Below are positions 6,459 to 16,661 of a DNA stretch of 64,000 nt, one piece after another. The notes beneath the pieces are model-generated. The model did no database searches and had not been told where the DNA came from. It saw nothing but the letters and a program-made list of their open reading frames with translations. Position numbers and translations under genes: made by a program. This stretch comes from an uncultured Alphaproteobacteria bacterium (GTDB taxonomy: Bacteria; Pseudomonadota; Alphaproteobacteria; Micropepsales; Micropepsaceae): the NCBI GenBank assembly GCA_903897605.1, contig CAIUCH010000031.1, positions 40,253 through 104,252 of the forward strand, given 5' to 3'. Position 1 is the stretch's first letter. Every line of letters starts with the position of its first letter.

Positions 6459-6794
6459 CTAGACCTTCAACTTCGCCAACGCTTCCAGATCCGCCTTGAT
6501 CGCGCGGGTGGCGCGGCGCTCGGCGCTGCGGAACAGCTTGACGATGTCGCGGCCACGCGCATTGAGCGCGGCGCCGCCGCCGGACTTGCCGCCGGTGCGC
6601 CGCTCCAGCACCGCGCCGCCGAAAACTTTCTCGATGTCCTGCAGCAGCAGCCAGGCCCGCCGATAGCTGAGCTTCATCTTGCTGGCGGCCGCCCGGATCG
6701 AGCCGGTTTCGTCGATCAGCTCCAGCAGCCGCGCCTTGCCGGGCCCCAGATTGCCGGATTCTCCAATCGGAATTCGTAGAAACAGCCCCGCCAT
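6459..6794 (-). CDS. modE: ModE-like molybdate-responsive regulator (N-terminal domain only)
   Basis: The predicted protein is about 111 residues and consists of the ModE/LysR-type winged-helix domain: ARLLELIDETGSIRAAASKM, KLSYRRAWLLLQDIE, then GGKSGGGAALNARGRDIVKL. The molybdate-binding TOBE/MOP domains of full ModE are missing, so it is a short form, common in alphaproteobacteria. The ATG at 6794 is chosen because AGGA lies eight bases upstream; ATGs at 6803 and 6842 also exist. It is divergent from modA, and a palindrome lies between them, so it probably regulates modA. Confidence 0.8.
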   Translation of the reverse strand: MAGLFLRIPIGESGNLGPGKARLLELIDETGSIRAAASKMKLSYRRAWLLLQDIEKVFGGAVLERRTGGKSGGGAALNARGRDIVKLFRSAERRATRAIKADLEALAKLKV

Positions 6795-6852
6795 GCGAGG
6801 CATCCTGACGCGGCGGGGCCATAACGGGCAAGGGTTTTGCACGGGCGCGGAA

Positions 6853-6876
6853 CGTGATATTCACCAGGACATCACG
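6853..6876. promoter_or_regulatory. candidate ModE operator upstream of modA
   Basis: CGTGAT (6853-6858) and ATCACG (6871-6876) form a perfect inverted repeat with a 12-base spacer, ending 17 bases before the modA ATG. The arms, with the flanking AT, resemble the CGTTATAT half-sites known for ModE. Position and shape fit repression of modA. Confidence 0.5.
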
Positions 6877-6893
6877 ATCCATGAGGGGGATTT

Positions 6894-7658
6894 ATGACGA
6901 GATTTCTGCGCGCCCTGGCCGCGAGTTTGTTGCTGGCGCTGACGCCGCTGCCGGCCTTTGCCGCCGATGTCACGGTATTCGGCGCCGCCTCGCTGTCGGA
7001 TGCCCTGAAGGAGATCGCCGCCGATTACCAGAAGCAGAGCGGCAAGCAGGTGGCGGTGTCGCTGGCGGCCTCCTCAGTGCTGGCGCGCCAGATCGAAGCG
7101 TCAGGCGGCGCGGATGTCTTTATCTCCGCCGATCTCGACTGGATGGATTATCTCGACAACAAGGGCCTGATCCAGCACGACACCCGCGAGAACCTGCTGG
7201 GCAACCGGCTGGTGCTGGTGGCGGGCAAGGATGTCAGCACCAACATTACAATCGCGCCACATTTCGATCTGCTGGGCGCGCTCAAGGGCGGTCGTCTCGC
7301 CATGGCCGATCCGGATTCGGTGCCTGCGGGCAAATATGGCCGCACCGCGCTGATATCGCTGGGTGCGTGGAATGGCGTGGTCAATCATGTGGTGAATGCC
7401 GAGAATGTGCGGGTGGCGCTGGCCTACGTGTCGCGTGGGGAAGCGCCCTTGGGCATCGTCTATGAAACAGATGCCAAGGCGGATGCGAATGTGAGAACCG
7501 TGGGCGTCATTCCGGACAACAGCCATCAGCCAATTCTGTATCCTGCCGCGCTGGTCAAGGACGCCAAGCCGGAAGCGCGCACCTTCCTGGCCTATCTGGC
7601 GTCGCCCGCGGCGCGTGCGGTATTTGAGAAAGACGGCTTTACGTTTCTGGTCAAATAA
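6894..7658 (+). CDS. modA: molybdate ABC transporter substrate-binding protein
   Basis: The protein has 254 residues. A signal peptide ending at FAADVT is followed by the ModA signature VFGAASLSDALKEIAADYQK, a central ADLDWMDYL segment and the C-terminal half with YVSRGEAPLGIVYETDA. It captures molybdate or tungstate in the periplasm for ModBC. GAGGGGGA before the ATG is a strong ribosome-binding site. No modB or modC follows, so the permease must be elsewhere or the gene is an orphan. A porin gene comes next on the same strand. Confidence 0.93.
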   Translation: MTRFLRALAASLLLALTPLPAFAADVTVFGAASLSDALKEIAADYQKQSGKQVAVSLAASSVLARQIEASGGADVFISADLDWMDYLDNKGLIQHDTRENLLGNRLVLVAGKDVSTNITIAPHFDLLGALKGGRLAMADPDSVPAGKYGRTALISLGAWNGVVNHVVNAENVRVALAYVSRGEAPLGIVYETDAKADANVRTVGVIPDNSHQPILYPAALVKDAKPEARTFLAYLASPAARAVFEKDGFTFLVK

Positions 7659-7720
7659 CGCCGGGAATGAGAAGAAGAAATCCGGCTGACGACCAGCCAC
7701 ACGTGACTTGAGGGGACAAT

Positions 7721-9364
7721 ATGAGACGGATTCTTTTGATGAGCGCCGCCGCCGCCATGATGGCCGCCGCAGCGCCTTCGGCTTTCGCCGCCGACGACAG
7801 CGCGGTGATGAAGCGCCTGGATCAGATGCAGAAGATGATCGATGCGCAGCAGAAGCAGATCGAATCGCAGAAGCAGGAAATCGGCGGCTTGAACCGCGCC
7901 CTGGGCCGCAAGGGCATCACGGTGCCCGCGCCGGAACCTGTCGCGACACCTGTCCCTGCCGCACCGCCCGCGCCGTCGCCGATGATCGAGACCCGGCTGC
8001 AACAGCAAGATCAGAAGATCGACGATGTGGTGGCGAAATTCGCCGCCGAACAGGATGCGCGCCGTTTCGCCACCCAGGAACAGGCGGTGCCCAGCGTCGC
8101 CAATGGCCGCTTGCAGATCGCGTCAGCCGATGGCCGTTTCACGGCGGCGCTGCGCGCCACCGTGCAATACGACATGGGCTATTACATGCAGGGCAACCAT
8201 GCCCGCACGCTTGCCACCGGTCCCGATCTTTCCAGCGGCAACAATTTTCGCCGCGCCCAACTGGGTCTTCAAGGCAAGGTGTTCGGCGACTGGTCCTATT
8301 ACGTCAATATCGATTACGGCTCGGGCGGCTCGACCGGCACGGAAACGCCGGGCCATGTCCAGCAGGCCTATATCGAATATGACGGACTGGCGCCGTTCGT
8401 CTTCCGCGTCGGGGCGCATCCGCCATCCGTTGGCCTTGATGATTCCTATGCCTCCACCGATCAGTTGCTGCTGGAGCGTTCTGCGCCAGGTGATCTGACC
8501 CGCAACATGGCGGGCGGCGACGGCCGCGATTCCCTTGAACTGGTTTACCAGGGCGACAGTCTCTATGGCAGCTTCGCCTATACCGGCGACAAGGTGCAGG
8601 AGACCACTTTCCTGTTCGACGAACAGCAGGCGATCGTGGCGCGCGTCAATTATTCCCCGGTCGCCAATGCCGATTGGCGCTGGGTGGTGAGCTTGGCCGG
8701 CACCGATGTGTTCCGCCCCGGCGATTCAACATCAGCATTGAACTCCCCCCGGACCTTCACGCTGTCCAATCCGCCGGAACTGAACGTGGATGACAACAGC
8801 ACCAAGCTCGTCAATTCCGGTACAATCGCCAATGTCACCGACGCCTGGGCGTGGAATCTGGAAAGTGCCGTCACTTATGACAATTTCCTGACTCAGGCCG
8901 GCTACTTCAAATACGGCGTCGACCAGCGCGGAATCACAACTCTGCGCGGCTTGGGCTTCAATGGCTGGTATGCGGAAGCAAGCTGGGTTCTTACCGGTGA
9001 AAGCCGTGGCTGGTCGGCCGCCAATGCTTCTTTCACCAATCCCAAGCCGCGGGTCAATTTCTCGGCCGATGGCGGCGGCTGGGGTGCCTGGGAATTGGCC
9101 GGGCGGTTCAGCACGCTCGATCTCAACGACAATCAAGGCGTGATCGGCGGGGCGCTACCGGCCGGCGGCTTGCGCGGCGGCGAGCAGCGCATCGGCACCC
9201 TCGGCATCAACTGGTATCCCAACCAGGTGCTGAAATTCACTTTGCAGGCGCAGAATGTTCAGGCGAGCAAGATCGGTACCACCGCCGTGGCGCCGATCAC
9301 GGCCAACGCCAATCTGGGCCAGAATTTCAACACCATCGCATTCCGGTCCCAGCTCGCGTTCTGA
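7721..9364 (+). CDS. OprP/OprO-like phosphate-selective porin
   Basis: The protein has 547 residues. After the signal peptide (APSAFAADDS) comes a coiled coil (about 25-55, MKRLDQMQKMIDAQQKQIES), as in trimeric OprP-like porins. A Pro/Ala linker leads to the beta-barrel, which starts near RLQIASADGRFTAALRATVQ and ends with the aromatic-rich strand FNTIAFRSQLAF, with a C-terminal Phe typical for BamA recognition. The family takes up phosphate or polyphosphate; here the substrate is inferred. The pst genes lie 2 kb downstream. A strong terminator follows. Confidence 0.85.
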   Translation: MRRILLMSAAAAMMAAAAPSAFAADDSAVMKRLDQMQKMIDAQQKQIESQKQEIGGLNRALGRKGITVPAPEPVATPVPAAPPAPSPMIETRLQQQDQKIDDVVAKFAAEQDARRFATQEQAVPSVANGRLQIASADGRFTAALRATVQYDMGYYMQGNHARTLATGPDLSSGNNFRRAQLGLQGKVFGDWSYYVNIDYGSGGSTGTETPGHVQQAYIEYDGLAPFVFRVGAHPPSVGLDDSYASTDQLLLERSAPGDLTRNMAGGDGRDSLELVYQGDSLYGSFAYTGDKVQETTFLFDEQQAIVARVNYSPVANADWRWVVSLAGTDVFRPGDSTSALNSPRTFTLSNPPELNVDDNSTKLVNSGTIANVTDAWAWNLESAVTYDNFLTQAGYFKYGVDQRGITTLRGLGFNGWYAEASWVLTGESRGWSAANASFTNPKPRVNFSADGGGWGAWELAGRFSTLDLNDNQGVIGGALPAGGLRGGEQRIGTLGINWYPNQVLKFTLQAQNVQASKIGTTAVAPITANANLGQNFNTIAFRSQLAF

Positions 9365-9385
9365 GCCGACTTAGACTTTGCCAAA

Positions 9386-9416
9386 GGGGGCGGTGCATTG
9401 CGCCGCCCCCTTTTTT
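9386..9416 (+). terminator. rho-independent terminator after the porin gene
   Basis: GGGGGCGG (9386-9393) pairs with CCGCCCCC (9403-9410), followed by six T. This ends the modA-porin transcript. Confidence 0.9.
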
Positions 9417-9456
9417 GCGCCTAGCATCGCGCATCAGACCTATTCGGGAGGCAATC

Positions 9457-9909
9457 ATGCGTCTTTTCCGTATCGCGCTTGGCGGCGCGGCATTCCTCGT
9501 TTGCATGGCCGCCGCGTCCGCCCAGAACAGCAAGCCAGATCCGGCCCATATCGTCTTTACATTGCCCAAGGACATTGCGTGGAAGTCCGGCGACGGCTCC
9601 GACCAGGCGGTGATCTTCGGCGATCCCGGCAAGCCGGGCCTTTACGGCATCCTGATCCGCTGGAAGCCGGGGCATTTCAGCCGCCCGCATTTCCACAGCA
9701 GCGACCGCTACGCCTATGTCATATCGGGCACCTGGTGGGTGAGTTCGAGTGACACCTACGATATCTCCAAGACCTATCCCATGCCCGCCGGCAGCGTGGT
9801 CACCGACCTGGCGGGAACCGTGCATTATGATGGCGCCAAGGATACGGAAGCCTTATTGGAGCTGGTCGGAATGGGCCCAGTGACGACCACGCCGGCGGAA
9901 AAAAAGTAG
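9457..9909 (+). CDS. secreted cupin-domain protein
   Basis: The protein has 150 residues. The ATG at 9457 has GGGAGG five bases upstream and opens a signal peptide (MRLFRIALGGAAFLVCMAAA). A cupin fold follows, with metal-ligand residues visible in PGHFSRPHFHSSDRYAYVIS (two His, then a Tyr in place of the usual Glu region) and a C-terminal VHYDGA. This resembles periplasmic cupins of the DUF4437 type. Substrate unknown. Confidence 0.75.
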   Translation: MRLFRIALGGAAFLVCMAAASAQNSKPDPAHIVFTLPKDIAWKSGDGSDQAVIFGDPGKPGLYGILIRWKPGHFSRPHFHSSDRYAYVISGTWWVSSSDTYDISKTYPMPAGSVVTDLAGTVHYDGAKDTEALLELVGMGPVTTTPAEKK

Positions 9910-9928
9910 ACAAGGGATTTTGGGGGGC

Positions 9929-11491
9929 ATGGCGCACGGACTTGAGGCCGATCCCGTCACCGTGACGGTATTCCTGTTGCTGTTCGTGGGCGTGGCGGGT
10001 GCGGGATTGTTTGCCGCCCGTTGGCGCCGGGGCGATCTTTCGCAATTGACCGAATGGGGACTTGGCGGGCGGCGCTTCGGCACGCTCATCACCTGGTTCC
10101 TGCTCGGCGGTGACCTCTACACCGCCTATACGTTTATCGCCGTGCCGGCCTTGATGTTCGGCGCCGGCGCGACCGGCTTCTTCGCCATTCCCTATGGCAT
10201 GCTGGCCTACCCGCTTCTGTTCATCGGTTTTTCCAGATTGTGGTCGGTGGCACAGCGCCATGGCTATGTCACCGCCGCCGATTTCGTGCGTGGCCGTTTC
10301 GGCTCACGCAGCCTGGCATTGGCGGTGGCGCTTACCGGCATTGCCGCCACCATTCCCTATATCGCGCTGCAACTGTTCGGATTGCAGGTGGTGATCGCGG
10401 CCCTTGGGATCCAGACTCTGCCTGGCCTGTCGGCGATTCCCAACCTGCCGCTCCTGATCGCTTTCCTGTTCCTGGCCTTCTACACCTATTCCAGCGGACT
10501 GCGCGGTTCCGCCCTGATCGCCATCGCCAAGGATTTGCTCGTCTACACCACCGTCATCGCCGCGATCATCGTGATTCCCATCGAACTGGGCGGTTACGGC
10601 AAGATCTTCGCCAGCATCGATCCCAAGCTTTTGCTGTTGCCGCATAGCACGCCGACCAATCTGGGCGGCGGTTTTGCTTATTCCTCGCTGGCGCTGGGCT
10701 CCATATTGGCGCTGTTTCTGTATCCCCACGCCACCACCGGGATGCTGTCGGCGGGCAGCCGCGACGTGGTCGAGCGCAATTCCATCATCCTGCCGATCTA
10801 TTCCTTCGCCTTGGCGTTGATTGCGCTATTGGGCTTCATGGCGGTGGCGGCGGGGGTGAAAGCGATGCCGGGTTTTGCTCCCGGCTTTGCCCACTTCGGC
10901 AACAATTTCGCGGTGCCGGCCCTGTTCCTCTCCATGTTTCCCAACTGGTTCGCGGGTATTGCATTCGCCGCCATCGGCGTTGGGGCGCTGGTGCCGGCCG
11001 CGATCATGTCCATCGCCTGCGGCAATCTCTTCACCCGCAATATCTATCGCGACTTCATCGATCCCAACTGCACGCCGGAGCGCGAAGCACGTGCCGCCAA
11101 GATCGCGGCCTTTGTGGTCAAGCTGGGGGCGCTGTTCTTCGTGCTGGCCCTGAAAAGCTCCTATGCCATCGAGCTGCAATTGCTGGGCGGCATCTGGATC
11201 TGCCAGACCGTGCCGGCGGTGCTGGTGGCGCTGTTCACCCGCGCCATGCATCCGATGGCGCTTTTGATCGGCTGGGCTTGCGGCATCGCCGCCGGCACCG
11301 CGATGGCCTGGAGCCTGGAACTCAAAAGCTCGGTCTATGTGCTGCACATCTTCGGCGTGGCGGTACCGTGCTACGCCGCGCTGAGCGCATTGGCGCTCAA
11401 TCTCACCGTCGGGATTGTGCTGAGCTTGGTGTTCAACGCGCTTTCGTCGGGCAGCAAGCCCGACGAAACCGTGGCAGCGGATTATGTCTAG
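9929..11491 (+). CDS. mctP: sodium:solute symporter, MctP-like monocarboxylate permease
   Basis: The protein is about 520 residues with 13 or so hydrophobic helices. [24 protein letters not shown] sequence (here [10 protein letters not shown]), then [20 protein letters not shown] and [17 protein letters not shown] are signatures of the SSS family close to MctP, which imports lactate, pyruvate or alanine. ATG at 9929 is used; a TTG at 9920 is also possible. The small DUF3311 partner often seen upstream of mctP is absent. Substrate is inferred from family only. Its stop overlaps the convergent pstB stop by four bases. Confidence 0.8.
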   Translation: MAHGLEADPVTVTVFLLLFVGVAGAGLFAARWRRGDLSQLTEWGLGGRRFGTLITWFLLGGDLYTAYTFIAVPALMFGAGATGFFAIPYGMLAYPLLFIGFSRLWSVAQRHGYVTAADFVRGRFGSRSLALAVALTGIAATIPYIALQLFGLQVVIAALGIQTLPGLSAIPNLPLLIAFLFLAFYTYSSGLRGSALIAIAKDLLVYTTVIAAIIVIPIELGGYGKIFASIDPKLLLLPHSTPTNLGGGFAYSSLALGSILALFLYPHATTGMLSAGSRDVVERNSIILPIYSFALALIALLGFMAVAAGVKAMPGFAPGFAHFGNNFAVPALFLSMFPNWFAGIAFAAIGVGALVPAAIMSIACGNLFTRNIYRDFIDPNCTPEREARAAKIAAFVVKLGALFFVLALKSSYAIELQLLGGIWICQTVPAVLVALFTRAMHPMALLIGWACGIAAGTAMAWSLELKSSVYVLHIFGVAVPCYAALSALALNLTVGIVLSLVFNALSSGSKPDETVAADYV

Positions 11492-12270
11492 CCGAAGCGT
11501 CCCGTAATATACTGCTCGGTGCGCTTGTTATCGGGCGCAGTGAAGATTTTCTCCGTGGCGCCATATTCCACCAGCTCGCCCAGATACATAAACGCGGTGT
11601 AGTCGGAGGCGCGCGACGCCTGCTGCATGTTGTGGGTGACGATCACGATGGTGTATTCGGCCGACAATTCATCGATCAGCTCTTCGATCTTGGCAGTGGA
11701 GATCGGATCGAGCGCCGAACAGGGTTCGTCCAGCAGAATGACTTCCGGGCGCGTCGCCACGGTGCGGGCGATGCAGAGCCGCTGCTGCTGGCCGCCCGAT
11801 AGCGAAAGACCGGAGGCGTGCAGCTTGTCTTTCACTTCGGTCCAGAGCGCGGCGCGGGTGAGTGCGTTTTCGACACGCAAGTCCATTTCGGAGCGCGGCA
11901 GGCGCTCATAAAGTTTGATGCCGAACGCGACATTGTCATAGATCGACATGGGAAATGGCGTCGGCTTCTGGAACACCATCCCGATGCGGGCACGCAGAAG
12001 ATTGAGATCCTTGACCTTGAGAATGTCCTCACCGTCGAGGGTGATCGCGCCTTCGGCATGCTGGTTTGGGTAAAGTTCATAGATGCGGTTGATGGCGCGC
12101 AGCAACGTGGATTTGCCGCAGCCCGAGGGACCGATGAACGCCGTCACCTTGCGATCATAGAGCGGCAAGGTGATGTTCTTCAGGGATTTGGTCGCGCCAT
12201 AGAAGAAGGACAGATCCTGGACATCGATCTTGGTCTTTTCCTGGTGGGAGATGCCGTTGGCGGAATCCAT
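11488..12270 (-). CDS. pstB: phosphate ABC transporter ATP-binding protein
   Basis: The protein has 260 residues. Walker [10 protein letters not shown]-loop [20 protein letters not shown], signature [16 protein letters not shown], Walker [14 protein letters not shown] and H-loop VTHNMQQA are all present. The [14 protein letters not shown] string is diagnostic for PstB. It energises PstCA in the inner membrane for high-affinity phosphate import. It is the last gene of pstC-pstA-pstB; pstS, phoU and phoB are not in the window. Confidence 0.96.
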   Translation of the reverse strand: MDSANGISHQEKTKIDVQDLSFFYGATKSLKNITLPLYDRKVTAFIGPSGCGKSTLLRAINRIYELYPNQHAEGAITLDGEDILKVKDLNLLRARIGMVFQKPTPFPMSIYDNVAFGIKLYERLPRSEMDLRVENALTRAALWTEVKDKLHASGLSLSGGQQQRLCIARTVATRPEVILLDEPCSALDPISTAKIEELIDELSAEYTIVIVTHNMQQASRASDYTAFMYLGELVEYGATEKIFTAPDNKRTEQYITGRFG

Positions 12271-12274
12271 AAGA

Positions 12275-13120
12275 TCAGTTCCGTTTGGTTTCGAGCAGGC
12301 GGGCGATAATGGAAAGAGTCAGTACCGTGGCGGTGACCAGCAGCGCGCCGGCCCAGGCCAGCTTGTGCCAGTCGTCATAGGGCGACAGCGCATATTGGAA
12401 GATCACCGCCGGCAGCGATGCCATCGGCGCATTGAAGTTGGTGGTGAGGAATTGGTTGTTGAGCGCGGTGAACAATAACGGCGCGGTCTCGCCGGATATG
12501 CGGGCGACCGCCAGCAGCACGCCAGTGACGATGCCCGCCTGGGCCGCCTTCCAGGTCACGCTGCGAATGACAAAGCTCATCGGCGCGCCCAGTGCGCTGG
12601 CGGCCTCGCGCAAGCCACCCGGCACCAGGATCAGCATGTTCTCGGTGGTGCGCACCACCACCGGGATCACGATCACCATCAAGGACAGTGCGCCAGCCCA
12701 AGCCGAGAAATGACCCATCGGCAACACCACGATCTCATAGATGAACAGGCCGGTGACAATGGACGGGGCGGAAAGAAGAATGTCGTTCACGAAGCGAACG
12801 ACGAATGCAAAGCGGGTATGCTTGCCATATTCGGCGAGATAAGTGCCGGCGAAGAGCCCAATGGGCGTGCCGAAAAACACCGCCATCCCGCTCATCAGCA
12901 CACTGCCCAGAATGGCGTTCGAAAGACCGCCCGGCTGGCCGGGCGGCGGCGTCGATTGGGTGAAGAGAATCGGCGAGAGCGCCGAAAAGCCCTCGGACAA
13001 CAGGGCGGAAAGAATGAACCCCAGCCAGACCAGGCCGAAGAGAGCGGCAGAAACCGACAAGGTGGTGAAAATGCCGTTGGTGATGCGGCGGCGAAGATAA
13101 AGCATTTCCGACGGGCTCAT
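12275..13120 (-). CDS. pstA: phosphate ABC transporter permease PstA
   Basis: The protein has 281 residues from the ATG at 13120, which overlaps the pstC stop as ATGA and starts [12 protein letters not shown]; an upstream start would overlap pstC by about 50 bases. It has six membrane helices and the permease loop [20 protein letters not shown]. It pairs with PstC to form the phosphate channel. It is four bases from pstB, so the genes form a tight operon. Confidence 0.94.
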   Translation of the reverse strand: MSPSEMLYLRRRITNGIFTTLSVSAALFGLVWLGFILSALLSEGFSALSPILFTQSTPPPGQPGGLSNAILGSVLMSGMAVFFGTPIGLFAGTYLAEYGKHTRFAFVVRFVNDILLSAPSIVTGLFIYEIVVLPMGHFSAWAGALSLMVIVIPVVVRTTENMLILVPGGLREAASALGAPMSFVIRSVTWKAAQAGIVTGVLLAVARISGETAPLLFTALNNQFLTTNFNAPMASLPAVIFQYALSPYDDWHKLAWAGALLVTATVLTLSIIARLLETKRN

Positions 13121-14112
13121 TTGGTGCTTGCCTGCCGTTCCAGCGTGCGCAGCATCAATTGCGCGCAAGCCAGCACGATGAAGGTAATGAAGAAGAGGAT
13201 CAGGCCGAGCGATATCAGCGAGGAGGTGTAGAGCGCGCCGGTTGCCTCGGTGAATTCGTTGGCGATGGTGGCGGAAATGGTGGTGCCCGGGGCGAACAGG
13301 GACGAATCGATGGTGTGGGCGTTACCGATCACGAATGTGACCGCCATGGTTTCACCCAGCGCACGGCCCAGCGCCAACATCCCGCCGCCCACCACGCCCG
13401 AGCGCGCATAGGGCAGCACGACGCGCCACATCACTTCCCAGGTGGTGCATCCCAGGCCGTAGGTCGCTTCCTTCAACATGGTCGGCACGGTCTCGAAGAC
13501 ATCGCGCGTCACCGCTGAGATGAAAGGAAGGATCATGATCGAAAGAATCAGGCTGGCGGTGAAGATGCCGATGCCATAGGGGGCGCCGCCGAACAGGGTG
13601 CCGATCAGGGGAATGCCAGCGGTGGCGTCGATGATCGGCTGCTGCACATGGGCCTGAAACCAGGGCGCGAACACGAACAGCCCCCAGATGCCGTAGATGA
13701 TGGAAGGAATGCCCGCCAGCAATTCGATGGCGATACCAATCGGACGGCGCAATGGACGCGGACACAGTTCGGTCAGGAAGATCGCCACGCCGATGCCGAT
13801 TGGAACCGCAAGGATCATTGCCAGCGCCGACGTCACCAGGGTGCCATAGATCGAAGGCAGTCCGCCAAACCTGTTCGCGGTCGGATCCCAGGCGCTTGAG
13901 GTCAGAAAGGAAAAGCCGAAAGCCTTAAAAGCGGGAATGGAGCCGATCACCAAAGAGGCAATGACCCCCAGGAAGATCAACAGAACAGTGGCCGCTGCCG
14001 CCAGGGTGAGAAAATGAAAGCGGGCGTCGCCACGGCTGGCGCGGCGCGTGACTTCCGCGCGGGTGGCCAGATCGGCGATGGCGTTTGCTTCGGTCAAGGC
14101 GATATCGGCCAT
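13117..14112 (-). CDS. pstC: phosphate ABC transporter permease PstC
   Basis: The protein has 331 residues with about six transmembrane helices, an N-terminal cytoplasmic segment of about 35 residues, the PstC string [20 protein letters not shown] and the EAA-type loop [20 protein letters not shown]. It is the first gene of the pst run. The 266-bp gap to the histidine kinase gene upstream is where its promoter must be; I see no clear double Pho box there. Confidence 0.94.
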   Translation of the reverse strand: MADIALTEANAIADLATRAEVTRRASRGDARFHFLTLAAAATVLLIFLGVIASLVIGSIPAFKAFGFSFLTSSAWDPTANRFGGLPSIYGTLVTSALAMILAVPIGIGVAIFLTELCPRPLRRPIGIAIELLAGIPSIIYGIWGLFVFAPWFQAHVQQPIIDATAGIPLIGTLFGGAPYGIGIFTASLILSIMILPFISAVTRDVFETVPTMLKEATYGLGCTTWEVMWRVVLPYARSGVVGGGMLALGRALGETMAVTFVIGNAHTIDSSLFAPGTTISATIANEFTEATGALYTSSLISLGLILFFITFIVLACAQLMLRTLERQASTK

Positions 14113-14378
14113 AAATCATGAAGCCTGTTGGGCGATCGAGTGCCAATTCACATGGCTCTCACGCCACGAACATCACAGTTCTGCAAAGCTTTTGTGACGG
14201 CAAGGGCGGCAATTGCCAGGCCCTATCTAAACTACTGATAATAAAAGAATATATGCCATTTTGACGAACGCTGGGCCTGCGGATGGCTTAATCGACGCTA
14301 ACCAAGGAACTTTAAGCTTTTTTGGGTGTGCGGTCAAAATAAGGCAGGAAAACCAGAAAACGGAAAGACGTAGGCCAC

Positions 14379-16661
14379 GTGACGGCGGCACGGGTGATCA
14401 GGGCTGTATTCGGAGCAATCGCGGGCCTGATGCTCATCCTGGCCGTCGGCGACATCATATGGTCAGGCCATCTGACCATCATGTCGCCCACCAACTTCGG
14501 CGCCCTGCTGGCCATGGCCCTGGCCTTTCTGATTTCCAATCTTCTCAATGCCCGCGAGCGCGACAAATTACTGACCCGCCAGGCAGGCGAAATGCGCGCG
14601 GCCGCGCATCGGCTGGAGAATTCGCTGCGCAATGCCGCGGCGGTGAATTCACGGCTCTATCAAAGCGAGCTTCGCTACAAGGGCCTGGTGGATGCACAGG
14701 GCGATGCCATTTTCCGGCGCGATGCATCCAGCCGCCTCTCTTATGCCAACGACGCCTTTCTCAAAATGTTCGGTCTCGATCCCGCCCAAGCGCTGGGCTA
14801 TCCCTTCGCGCCCGAGCTGCATCCGGAAAGCCGTGCGCCATTGTTCGGCAGTTTCGCGGCCGTCGAAACCGGCCGTGGCCGCTTCCATTATGACCAACAT
14901 GTACGCACCACGTCCGGCTGGCGCTGGATCTCGTGGGAAGATTATGCGGTGCGCGATGGCTTAGGCCGTCTGGTCGAAGTGCAAAGCGTCGGGCGCGATG
15001 TCACCGAGCGCAAGGCCTTGGAAGATGCGCTGACCGAAGCGCGCGACAATGCCGAAGCCGCCAGCCGGGCAAAATCCGGATTCCTCGCCACCATGAGTCA
15101 CGAGATTCGCACACCGATGAACGGCGTGCTGGGCATGGGGCGATTGCTGCTGGAAACCGATCTGAAACCCGAACAGCGCACTTATGCCGAAGCGATCACC
15201 CAGTCGGGCGAGGCGCTTCTCACCCTGATCGGAGATATTCTGGACTTCTCCAAGATCGAATCCGGCACACTCACGCTTGACGAAGACGAAGTCGAAGTCC
15301 GCGCCATGATGGAGGGCGTCGCCGAACTTCTGGGTCCGCGTGCCCATTCCAAGAATATCGAGATCGCCACCGCCGTGGCCCGCGATGTGCCCCGCGCCAT
15401 TCGCGTCGACCAGGTGCGCCTGCGTCAGGTGCTGACCAACCTGATGGGCAACGCCGTCAAATTCACGGAGAAAGGCGGCATCTGCGTCACCGTGACGATG
15501 ATCCAAGGCCGTGACGGCGCGTTCTTGCGGGTGGAGGTTCGCGACACTGGCGTCGGCGTGCCGCCGCAGAAGCGCCAGGAGATTTTCCAGGAATTCGTTC
15601 AAGCCGATTCCAGTCACGCCCGCAAGTTCGGCGGCTCGGGATTGGGGCTCGCCATTTCCAAGCGCCTGGTCGAGACCATGGGCGGGGAAATTGGCATCGA
15701 AGCGGGGCCAGACAATGGCTCGATCTTCTGGTTCACCTTGCCGGCCGACATCGTGGCGCCGGCCAGCCTGGAAAACCTGCCGCTTCAAGGCAAGCGCATC
15801 GCGATTGCCAGCCGCAACAAGATTCTGCGCGAAGGCCTGGCGCTTCAGATCGAGACCCAGGGCGGCGAAGGCGTCAATTTCTCCCATCTGCCGCCGGGTG
15901 GAAGAATTGACGCGGTCCTGATCGATTCCGGCACCGACAGCGCGCCCGATCCCCTGGTGCCGCCCGACCTGGCGGTACCCACATTGGTGATGGTGACGCC
16001 TGCGGCCCGCTCGCGGTTGCGAGATCTGCGCGCGATGGGTTTTGCCGGCTATCTGGTCAAACCGGTGCGGGAGGCCTCGCTCTCCGAGCAATTGAATCTC
16101 TGGCTGACGCCGCCGCATGGCCTTCCGGCGATTGCCGCCGCTTCTTCCCCCGCTGCCGCGCCAGAGACGCCGGATCCCGCCGCGATCGCGCCGCCATCGA
16201 TCGCAACCGAGCCGGAACCGCCGCCGCTGGTCTGCGGCAAGGCTTCGATCGAGACCGGTCTCAAGATTCTGCTGGCCGAGGACAATCCGGTGAACGCGCT
16301 TCTGATCCGCGAATTGCTGCGCCGGCGCGGCCATCAAGTCAGGGAAGTCACCACCGGCACCGGCGCCCTCAGCGCGATGGAAAGTGAAGACTTCGACCTT
16401 TTGCTCACCGACATCCATATGCCGGGCATGGATGGTGTCGAAGCCACGCGCGCGATCCGGGCGATGGAGCGAAGAAATCTGCGTCCACGAACACCCATCG
16501 TGGCGCTGACGGCCGATGCAATGGAGACCGGCAAGCGTGCCTGCCGGGAGGCCGGCATGGACGGCTTCCTCACCAAGCCAGTCGATCCCGCCGAACTCGA
16601 AGAGATGTTCCGGGGGCTGTTTCCTTCCCAGGATGGACTGCCGCATAATGCGGCGGCATGA
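14379..16661 (+). CDS. hybrid sensor histidine kinase with PAS and two receiver domains
   Basis: The protein has 760 residues. Two N-terminal membrane helices (about 8-60) are followed by a short coiled coil and a PAS domain (about 95-220). HisKA has the H-box MSHEIRTPMNGVLGM (His near 248). The ATPase domain has N-box LTNLMGNAVKFTEKG and G-boxes DTGVGVP and GSGLGLAI. A first receiver-like region (about 470-590) looks degenerate. A Pro/Ala linker leads to a clean receiver (ILLAEDNPVN, DLLLTDIHMPGMDG, Lys in TKPVDP). This is an orphan-type phosphorelay kinase; the partner is not evident. It starts with GTG and overlaps ampG by four bases. Confidence 0.93.
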   Translation: MTAARVIRAVFGAIAGLMLILAVGDIIWSGHLTIMSPTNFGALLAMALAFLISNLLNARERDKLLTRQAGEMRAAAHRLENSLRNAAAVNSRLYQSELRYKGLVDAQGDAIFRRDASSRLSYANDAFLKMFGLDPAQALGYPFAPELHPESRAPLFGSFAAVETGRGRFHYDQHVRTTSGWRWISWEDYAVRDGLGRLVEVQSVGRDVTERKALEDALTEARDNAEAASRAKSGFLATMSHEIRTPMNGVLGMGRLLLETDLKPEQRTYAEAITQSGEALLTLIGDILDFSKIESGTLTLDEDEVEVRAMMEGVAELLGPRAHSKNIEIATAVARDVPRAIRVDQVRLRQVLTNLMGNAVKFTEKGGICVTVTMIQGRDGAFLRVEVRDTGVGVPPQKRQEIFQEFVQADSSHARKFGGSGLGLAISKRLVETMGGEIGIEAGPDNGSIFWFTLPADIVAPASLENLPLQGKRIAIASRNKILREGLALQIETQGGEGVNFSHLPPGGRIDAVLIDSGTDSAPDPLVPPDLAVPTLVMVTPAARSRLRDLRAMGFAGYLVKPVREASLSEQLNLWLTPPHGLPAIAAASSPAAAPETPDPAAIAPPSIATEPEPPPLVCGKASIETGLKILLAEDNPVNALLIRELLRRRGHQVREVTTGTGALSAMESEDFDLLLTDIHMPGMDGVEATRAIRAMERRNLRPRTPIVALTADAMETGKRACREAGMDGFLTKPVDPAELEEMFRGLFPSQDGLPHNAAA

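Noticed and set aside
14113..14378. Pho box upstream of pstC
   Set aside because: Only one loose half-site (CCGTCAC on the minus strand) was seen; the double repeat needed for PhoB is not there.
14961..16646. 561-codon open frame on the minus strand
   Set aside because: It is antisense to the histidine kinase, His/Gln/Arg-rich as expected for a shadow frame in GC-rich DNA, and matches no family.
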